Below, piece by piece: positions 56,040 to 64,000 of a stretch of DNA of 64,000 bases. The translations under genes were made by a program, and so were the position numbers. The DNA comes from Sthenelais limicola (lineage: Eukaryota; Annelida; Polychaeta; Phyllodocida; Sigalionidae). The notes below the pieces were generated by a model, which did no database searches, was not told the DNA's origin, and worked only from the letters and a program-made list of their open reading frames with translations. Each line of letters begins with the position of its first letter. The stretch's first letter is position 1. The DNA is taken from positions 9,741,555 to 9,805,554 of the forward strand of contig OW804094.1 in assembly GCA_942159475.1 (NCBI GenBank), read 5' to 3'.

Positions 56040-56840
56040 ATAAACCCCATCGGCGAATACATACCCCCCCCCCCCCGGCAAAAACATACCCCCCTCCCCC
56101 GGCAAAAACATACCCCCCCCTTTATCAAAAATAAGAATATATCCCACTCCCCCCTTTATAGTAGGGTGCCTGGAGGGGCAGTCACTCCAAATTCGTGCAA
56201 ATTTTTCGTTCTTGGTATCAAATGAAATCTTAGGGGCTAACTAACATTTTTGGTCCGAATGTCATTCCATTAGGGGGGCCGTGAGGGGGCTTTTAACATG
56301 GGGGCTGGACCCCCCCTTCCACTGGTATAATAAAATTATTATAGCTTTTGAAATAATAGTCAGATCTTAACTTAACTAGTGTCATTAAATGCGGAATTAA
56401 GAGACGAAAGCATTTTGGTGCGTATTTTTTATCTAGGGGGGTTGTGGACCCCCAGAATCTGGGGGAGGGGGCAGGACACACCATGAAAATGTTAAAACTG
56501 CTATACTTCTGCAATAATACTCTGATTTGAACATGTCTGGTGTGATTAAATCTGTACTGCAGACATAATATCATTCATGTGAATGTATTAAAACTCTATA
56601 GGGGGACCCAAACACTCCCATCTATTTCCTGGGGGAGGGAGGAGGAGGAGGAGGGGGCATTAGAGAATTTTTTAAACAGCTATAACTTTGGTATAATAAT
56701 GATCAGATTTTAACATAGTTGGTGTCATTACCTTTGAAATTGAGAGAGGACACAATCTTCAGATGTCTGAAGTACTAATGATCTTGAGATTGGGGGACCC
56801 CTCCCCCCATTTTAGGGGGTGATAATAGATTATTAGTTCG
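56040..56840. repeat. degenerate tandem repeats with C/G runs
   Basis: Three diverged units of about 170 bp centred near 56340, 56500 and 56690 share GCTATA.CTT..G.AATAATA.TC(A)GAT.T.AAC and TGGTGT.ATTA. C- and G-runs (56065-56160, 56270-56320, 56800-56820) separate them. No gene. Confidence 0.65.
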
Positions 56841-57460
56841 AATTTCTCTGTGTTAGTCGAGATGGACTTGGATGGATGCTCCTCATAGCGCCTATGAGAG
56901 CAAGGTCATCAGTCTCCAAGTTATTAATTGACATTATCCTTAGTGGATTCGCTCCTAGGCTGCTTGGTTGGTTGCACTGGGATGGCCATAATTTTAATAA
57001 GACCTAGTCTATATCAGGTGTAACTTGTTTTTAATATACTGAACGATTTTTATTCTCTTCAGCGAGAGGGAGGAGAACCTTACATCCTAAAAAGTGGTAG
57101 GGCATATACCGATTTTCTCGGCACAACTTCATTTGATGTATATCTCGATGGGCAAGTCATATTCAGGGCTGCTGAGTTTTTTGAAGCTCTTGAAATCATG
57201 TTAGCTTCAGTTTATATTTTCAATGCAGAATTCCCAACACCCCTGAAAAAAACATTCGAGTTCATTCATTCCAATCTCTTGGGTCTGAGCCTGCCAAATT
57301 TGAACATGTCGGTGGTTAAGTTGGCATTTAAGGTTAAAAAATGAGCTGGTGAAATAAGTGCCACCTTAAATTATCAACCATGAACTTAGATGGTTTATTC
57401 CCCAAGTGTTTTCCAGTGGACTTATATTCCGGGAATAAGAGAAAGAAAATCTATATCTAT
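56841..57460. other. no gene seen
   Basis: No supported frame or repeat boundary. Confidence 0.5.
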
Positions 57461-57896
57461 GTATGATCAGCATTTTACTTATATACAAATGTCATGTATG
57501 ATATATATGTGACTGTCAAAGCCTATTATATGTTGTTTCTGTTATTTCTTACAATTTGTTTCCGCTCAATTGGAGAAACAAATGGCATTGAGTAGCCACT
57601 GGCATTTAAACTATTTTCTATTGGATGAGCTGGCTTGCAGTGTACTATGTTCAAGAGTATGCTTATGCCGTTTCATGTATGATCAGCATTTTACTTGTAT
57701 ACAAATGTCATGTATGATATATATGTGACTGTCAAAGCCTAAGTTATGATATGTTGTTTCTGTTATTTTTGACTATTTGTTCGCGCTCCATTGGAGAAAC
57801 AAATGGCATTTGATTAGCTACTGGCATTTAAACTATTTTCTATTGGATGAGCTGGCTTGCAGTGGACTATGTTCAACAGTATGCTTATATCGTTTC
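57461..57896. repeat. 217-bp tandem duplication
   Basis: Copies start ATGTATGATCAGCATTTTAC at about 57461 and 57677 and share GGAGAAACAAATGGCATT and GATGAGCTGGCTTGCAGTG. They differ by a few percent. Confidence 0.9.
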
Positions 57897-60158
57897 ATTG
57901 GATCTATGTTAAGCATTGTGGATCCCTACATTTCCAATGATATCAGTCACATTTGGCATGTATGCAAATCTGTAGATTTGGGTAACAGTCTGTATTGTTG
58001 ATATTGAGCTCTGGTTGACGGCTGAAGTATAAATGACAGCTATACCTTATGAAGGAATGTGACGCTGAGAAACAATATTTTGATGAGTGATTTTCCAACG
58101 AACAACGTTACTGTATAAAAGTTTCAGGGTATTCTACATACCTAGGTTAAAGTGTGAAGATTAAGAACGCAGAATTAGTTTTGCTTGCTAGGGTATCTCC
58201 CCGTTTCAATTGTTTTCACAATCATTGTTTCCATACCTTACGGCTCCACATTGTGTTGTAATTTTGGAGTTATGTTATTGAGACTAGCTCCGACTGGTTT
58301 TCTTCTATACCTTTTACCTGTGACTGGTTTTCCCTGCTGCCACGATTATTCTAATTGGATGTAACATGTCTTTATGTTATCTATATTTGCTTGGCATTAA
58401 ACAGAACGGGTTCAGTTCAAACTACACACATCACGACTCCTTATTTATTAAATTACTCAGAAAGAGTAAAACATTTGTCTTTAAACTTGTAAAATAGGAC
58501 GTTGTCCCTTGGTATTTTTATATGGATGTTTTTAACTTGAATATCAGATTATTGACTACAGCCATTTTATGCTCTGCCGATGACACTAAAGTTTGCAAAT
58601 AAAAGTTGGAAATTTCAATAAACCTCCCGTAATATTTATGATGGCTTTAGACCTGCTAAATTGACAACCTTCCCATTTACCTATTCATAGTTTTGACAAC
58701 CCTAGACCCAGCCAATCAGACTACCACACTGGCACATTGTCACTTTAACAAGGCTAAACTTGTTAATTTTATGACAGTCATTTTGACAAGGCAAAAGTAT
58801 TCTCATCAGAAGAGTTAATGACAACTTTAGCAAGGGGGATTTTTTCAGTGATAGCTTATATAGTGTGTCTAGCGTATAGCAGCTACTATCCATGTGCTTC
58901 TCTATCTTGTGTTACAAGCTGCTAATGAGACCTGTTATATGCTAAGTGTAAAGTGGATTTTTCGTCCAGTGAATGTTAGAACAATCCATGTGTGCAAATT
59001 TAAAGTGTGAATGAAGATTATGCAACATTGGGAGGCATGTTGGTAGAGTTCTAGCTTCATGCGTAAAGGGTATAGAAGTAATAAATTAAATGCTTGAGTA
59101 TATATGTCTTCTTCCGTCTGCCCTACTTTCTTTTGTTCTCTCTATCCTTCTCTTTCTCTTGCTCCGCTTTTAGTTACATCTAGATGATTAGCTTCTAATA
59201 GGGATTTGCTATGCAGTGTAGAATTATACCAGAAGAACACCCGAAAATTGTACAGATGATATAAGTTGAGTGTATAATGTTTGGTACATACAACAATCTA
59301 TATCTATCTATAACTGTAATTAAAGATATGGTCAGCTACTGCGAAATACATGGAGAGTAAAGGGATAAAATGTTTGAATACGTGATATTACTTCATGTGT
59401 TCCACAGTAACAGATACTCATTAGCAGGATATGAAGCTATCCAAATCCGGAGAGAGGTGGGAGAGAGAGAGGCAGAGGTAGAAGGGGTGGGGGATGTAGG
59501 TACGTGGGACAAGGATAGCTAAGCAGGCTGTAAGAAACGGGAACCGTATCTATCTGTAGTACTGGTACACTACTACATAAGCCCACCTCGGCCACTCTGT
59601 GTGTATGGAGTAATTGACTAAGCTACAGAATAACCTGCGTCATGGTTTGCTGAACACACATGATAATAAAACATGTTTCTAAGATGCAATACAGGCGACT
59701 TCAACAATATGAGCTGTGAAAAGTGGGATAAAATTGTTGTGTATTACCTTATATATATATGGCCAATTCCACCAATTTGACAACATTTGGCCCCCAACCG
59801 TGGAAAGTGATAAAATGGGCTTACATCAAATTAATTACTATTAATTTGATAATTTTTTTTGATAGGATGGTTCTACCAACCTGTGGAACCACATTTTTAG
59901 CATTTTTAGCCCCATTTTTAAAATTATTTTTTTTCCAAAATCCCATTTTGGGGGCAAAAAATCGTTTTTTTAAACTGCCATTAGTCCGTGGAATAGCTAA
60001 ATTTCTAAATAATCTTGAAAATTGAACATGTTTTTTTATATGTTGTGATAGTATGTTATGTGAACATGATCTGTGTTAAAAAAAATTGCAAAAAAAATAT
60101 TTTTTGGCCAAAAGCCATCAAAAACCAGATTTTGTTGGTGTGGGGCACCCCCCATGTC
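57897..60158. other. no gene seen
   Basis: AT-rich sequence with TA and GA low-complexity tracts (59455-59500). The ORF at 59759-60025 is Phe/Asn/Leu-rich from homopolymer T and not convincing. Confidence 0.55.
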
Positions 60159-60812
60159 GTGTGCCGTCACGCTGTGTGAGTGAGTAATGGTTGCTTAATG
60201 CCATGACGACATCCATGCGGAGTCATATTCATGGCAATGAAAGTTAGTGAGATGGAATGAGATGAGAAAAGTGATTTAATACAAACAAATAAAACAAAGA
60301 ATAAAATCGATATAGCTATAACGAAAGTTTGGTTTTGTATGAAAGAGACTATAACAAAGAGAACAGACCAGCAGTTCTTAGATAATTGATGACATTGTCA
60401 CCATTGACCGTTTTGTGCCTAAGGTGGATTTAAAAAAAAAAAAAAAAAAAAATTATATCAAATTATGATGAATAATGATAAAATACATGGGATTATACAT
60501 ATATGGAACATTAAATGTAGTGATTTGTGTCTTTCATGAATTGTAGCAGAGAAATAACATGGTGGCAAAAGGTGGTGGGTACCCTAGCTCCTGTCGTGTG
60601 CCGTCACGCCTATTTTAGGGTTTTTAGAGCCTTAAAAGGCACAACTTCAATAATAAACCTTAAATTTGACATTTATTATTGACTTTGCTTGGTACCAATC
60701 TATGTAGATTGAAATTCATGATTTCCGAGTTGTTTTTACATGATTCTTAAGGCAAAATGCTTTAAAAATGTGCCGTCACGTTGTGTCTTGTGCCGTCACG
60801 TTGTGCCGTCAC
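60159..60812. repeat. recurrent GTGCCGTCACG motif, five copies
   Basis: GTGCCGTCACG starts at about 60161, 60598, 60770, 60790 and 60803 (the last ends in A), all on the same strand, often preceded by TTGT or TCGT. A poly(A) run lies at 60431-60449. Confidence 0.8.
60178..60215 (+). mobile_element. SINE head fragment
   Basis: GTGAGTGAGTAATGGTTGCTTAATGCC matches the SINE head with one changed block. Confidence 0.45.
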
Positions 60813-60854
60813 AAAATGTCAGAAATGATACCCCTAACATAAATATATAATATT

Positions 60855-60920
60855 GGAGTGAGTGAGATTGGTTGCTTTATGCCCTTATCAACACTTTGAA
60901 GTGTTATATCAAGGGCGGGG
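60855..60920 (+). mobile_element. SINE head fragment, well preserved
   Basis: GGAGTGAGTGAGATTGGTTG, CTTTATGCCCTTATCAACAC, TTTGAAGTGTTATATCAAGG and GCGGGGACC: the first 65 bp of the SINE seen inverted at 33.1 kb, then unrelated sequence. Confidence 0.7.
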
Positions 60921-61964
60921 ACCTTTATCCTTAAAGAGTTTGCCTCTAAATAATTAAACAGAACAGGAACAATCAATAGAAGTATTCAAGCCAACTTTAA
61001 AAAGTAAACAAGGGTAATGAATGTTTCTAAATATAATGAGTTATATAATGTGTATATATATTATGGGCAGAGGGTCAATGACTTGTCCCCTTGGCGCTGC
61101 AATTTTTCTTTGGTATTCCCAAAAAATCAGTTCTTTCGGAAGACGAACTTTGAACAAAATATTGTGACTTCTATAATTTCATCCATTGGTTCCTACAATT
61201 CCCACCTGCCTTAATGCTGACAAAGCTGCCATATACCTTTAAATAAGGGAAATGTGCTTGTTCATATTTGCGTTGACATTGTTTTTTGAGTAGGTGTGCC
61301 TTTGGGTCTGAGAGAGGTGGGGGGGGGGGGGGGGGGGATGGGCTACCACACCCCCTACACACACACGCACTTAATTTATGTATTTGTACATGATTATTTG
61401 CACTTCATTTGTACATGAAGAACGGTGACTTCTGGTCCATCTCCCAATTTCCATCCATTTCAGTGTTAAATGTGTCTTATGTTTCTCCTTTATATTCCTA
61501 TCCTTTATATTCCACTTTATCTATGACAGGGTAGGGAACAGGGCTCGATAAAAACCTATGTCTCTGGACAAATAAAATTTAATGTTACTTAAGTGAAAAT
61601 CACTAAGGCGGGCGATTTCAAAATTTCATGTTAGTTAAGTGAAAATCACTAAGGTGGCGATTTCAAACCCCTGTTGTGATCTTTACTTACAATGAAACAA
61701 GCTACATACAGATCAGTGTTATTTTGTTTATCATTTCGTTTATCATTTTGGGCAATTAAATCTTGGCTGCCAGTGGCCCACTAGGCAAGTGAAGTTGGTA
61801 TGTTTTTTTTTAAGCCCTGCGAGAAGACCAATTTGTTTAGCCAAACACAAATATCTATAGAGAAGTGCATGAAAGTTAATCTAAATTGTGCTTGGAATGT
61901 GGTAACAAATTACAAAAATATCATATTGCAGTCTCATTATATTACTTTATTACTCTTTATTCAG
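60921..61964. other. no gene seen
   Basis: A G-run at 61317-61337 and a duplicated GTTAGTTAAGTGAAAATCAC-type word at 61580-61660. No supported exon. Confidence 0.5.
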
Positions 61965-63840
61965 ACAATCCCATCTGGCATGAAGGCCGAATGTAAAAAC
62001 GGACGAGAACGGATGGTCCGGTTGGTAAAAAAGGTTTGTAAATTATGTACTATGTAATAATACTGTCTTTAAATTAAATAAGTGCATCCTTCTTTTATCC
62101 GAATCCAATTATATATATAAAAAAATAATAAATATAATGACACCTTTTATTATTAAAATGCAGTTGATGTAAAACATTTCTGGCGCCACATGAGCAATAA
62201 GCCTCTGTGGTGGCCAGAAGACGTGCCGTTTCAAGCATGCTCGGCGGCCAGTAAGTAACTATTTTTTTTTTTCCCGTGGGGGAAGTACATATGTAAATTT
62301 CATTTATCTCATGGCAGCTTAGCCATTCACTAAAAGCAGTTCAACATCTATTATATTTGGGTAATATAAACCTTTTAAAACATTAATGTTGTTTATAATT
62401 TCTTCTCTAACAGCCAAAGCTACCGGAGGAACCAAACTAAAGAAATTTCACAAGGTGAAAATTATTCAAGCATGGCAGCAGTTTGTGATGGGGGTATGTA
62501 TAGATATATTTAGTTAATAATAGTGACTGTGATTGATACATGTTCACTGCTGAACAACAGCAGTTAAAGAATAAATGATTGGCCAATTTGAAATACTTAT
62601 GGGATAAAGATATCTTGTGAATTGTGATCTTTTAAAAAAAGACTGTACTGTACTGTCTGAAATCCATAAGACACATTGTGCAAATTTCATTCAAATATAT
62701 AATCAGCGTTAGACAATTTTTTCCTGTACAGCAAATTGAAGGGGGTATCAAGGTATCAAACATGATACAAAATGAGGCAGACCAATTGAAAGGTATTTTT
62801 GTTTTCTTATCCTTTATCCTTTAGATCTTAGCAAATTAACCCTTCAGACCTCTGTTGTACAATAACTACTAAATAATACTAAATTGTACCTAATGAATAA
62901 GCTATTTACAATGACATATAATGACTAATATGTAAGTGATGGGTAACTGTTAAACTGGGCAACAAAACCATTCCTGGTTACCATGTGTGGTATGAAATGT
63001 TAAGTTTATATTTCTAATACGTGAACCCCCAACTGAGCATGGTTACCTTACTCTTTCTTACTTAATAATTATATTTCTGTCGCATTTTTTTTACTGCTGT
63101 TATGTCCCTTTGCTATTAAAACATATTTGCAAAATTGCTTCAAAATATTTATTCATACACTTCATCCTGTCTTTCACAGTAGTGCCTGTCGATGCTGATG
63201 AGGATGAGCCCGTCGAATCAGAGTGGGAAGAAGACGACGCTTCCCCTTCAGATGACGCTTCCCAAACTCCTACTGATATGCCATCCGAGTTGGGTGAAGA
63301 CGACGCTTCCCCTTCAGACGACGCTTCCCCAACTCCTACTGATATGCCATCCGAGTTGGGTGAAGAGGATGCTTCCCCTTCGCATCCTCAGTCTCGTCCG
63401 CCTAGCCAAACCCATTCCTCTTCTCCCCCTCCCTCAACATCTCCTTGTCAGTCCCCGCCCCCTTCTCCTCTCTCAGGCCCCTCTACTCCAACGAAGTGGG
63501 CGGCTACTTTTGCACAGGTGAGTTCAATTCATGCAATTACCTATTTTAGATGTTTGTACATAGACTATATTTTAGTGTTGATTGGAGGGGATAATAATTA
63601 CGATGTACATGTGTTATAGCAACGTTACAATATGGTAATAAGTATATAAACTATAAGTATTTTTAACTGTTTCAGAAGCGCTATGCAGCCATGGCGAAGG
63701 AAATGGCTGCATCTGATCAGGTTAGCACCCTGTGGAAAGGGGGGTATGTGCTGGAGAACTTCATGCTCCAGCATCCTGGAGGCCTGGAGGGACCAGTCCT
63801 CAACACTGAATTTGTGCCGATGTTGAGCTGGCAACACTAA
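61965..63840 (+). CDS. spliced gene of unknown function, C-terminal exons
   Basis: Predicted exons: 61965-62037, 62164-62271, 62413-62492, 62732-62792, 63180-63517, 63676-63840 (stop). Each internal boundary is an AG/GT pair (for example CTAACAG|CC, GGGG|TATGT region, CACAG|TAGTG, GCACAG|GTGAG, TTTCAG|AAGCG), and the coding phases agree if the first donor is TTT|GTAAAT. The text reads CKNGRERMVRLVKK, HFWRHMSNKPLWWPEDVPFQ, TKLKKFHKVKIIQAWQQF, then an acidic Ser/Pro-rich exon with a 22-residue unit (starting EDDASPSDD, ending PSELG) about two and a half times, and last KRYAAMAKEMAAS, ENFMLQHPGG. The pattern FWxxxxxxPLWWPxDVPF with KLKKxxxxxIIxAW recalls uncharacterised invertebrate proteins. 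No known domain; 5' exons probably lie upstream of 61965. Confidence 0.65.
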
Positions 63841-64000
63841 TTGGGCTATCATATTTAGCGTTACACGCTACACATATGAAGGTGAGTTACCACTTTTACG
63901 GAATAGGCAACTGTAAGATTTATTATAATTCTTGATTATTGTCAGTTTAGCTGATTAGATTGTTGCTGTGGACTAATGTGGACCTTTTGCAATTTATGTG
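63841..64000. other. 3' flank of the last gene
   Basis: No polyadenylation signal (AATAAA) is visible before the window end. Confidence 0.4.

Noticed and set aside
59759..60025. 88-codon plus-strand ORF
   Set aside because: Composition follows homopolymer T and A runs; no motif, no splice sites.
63192..63521. Alternative plus-strand frame rich in Leu/Pro over the acidic exon
   Set aside because: The spliced frame with acidic repeats has consistent phases and splice sites; this one is its shadow.

Overview
The window looks like animal (metazoan) nuclear DNA. It is AT-rich, has no operon-like gene packing, shows GT-AG introns, and is dominated by decayed transposable elements. The element types (Penelope-like elements with GIY-YIG, a DIRS element, several non-LTR retrotransposons, LTRs, TA-flanked inverted-repeat elements and a SINE whose head is GAGTGAG plus a short palindrome) fit a marine invertebrate. 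A lophotrochozoan is my guess, with low confidence. I see no rRNA, tRNA, CRISPR array or bacterial gene.

Layout. 1-1.8 kb: a non-LTR retrotransposon (minus strand) split by a foldback element and an LTR. 2.3-5.3 kb: minus-strand remains of a NADAR-domain gene and of a zinc-finger family resembling tyrosine-recombinase proteins, with a 639-bp TA-flanked element inserted. 5.4-10.1 kb: LINE 3' ends, a transposase-tail-like exon and a Penelope scrap. 10.1-15.3 kb: a minus-strand Penelope-like element whose domain order is NADAR, SGNH hydrolase, reverse transcriptase, GIY-YIG, itself broken by a LINE (with target-site duplication) and an LTR. 16.7-21.1 kb: DIRS recombinase, nested LINEs, a minisatellite and a gag-like ORF. 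22.1-23.7 kb: a three-exon minus-strand gene with a Myb/SANT-like domain and a cysteine-rich finger. 24-34.9 kb: mostly non-coding, with hairpins, inverted and direct duplications, a SINE and LINE tails. 35.0-38.2 kb: a TA-flanked element with inverted repeats made of about four 160-bp units each, enclosing a broken nuclease-like gene. 38.6-40.6 kb: another TA-flanked element with eight GGCGACGTTTTT-type motifs. 41.5-45.1 kb: two paralogous 59-codon ORFs and two candidate exons. 46.0-46.4 kb: a small inverted-repeat element with a 6-bp duplication. 46.7-55.5 kb: a second Penelope-like element, interrupted by a SINE (15-bp duplication), which is interrupted by a 6.3-kb inverted-repeat element. 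55.8-61 kb: one candidate exon, tandem repeats and SINE copies. 62.0-63.8 kb: a plus-strand spliced gene of unknown function.

The best candidate for something undescribed is the Penelope-like element joining a NADAR domain (a family linked to ADP-ribose and riboflavin-type nucleotide chemistry) and an SGNH hydrolase to the reverse transcriptase. Next are the array-armed element at 35-38 kb and the 6.3-kb nested element. Almost all coding regions here carry frameshifts or deletions, so most are fossils. Family names come from motif recognition, not from searches.
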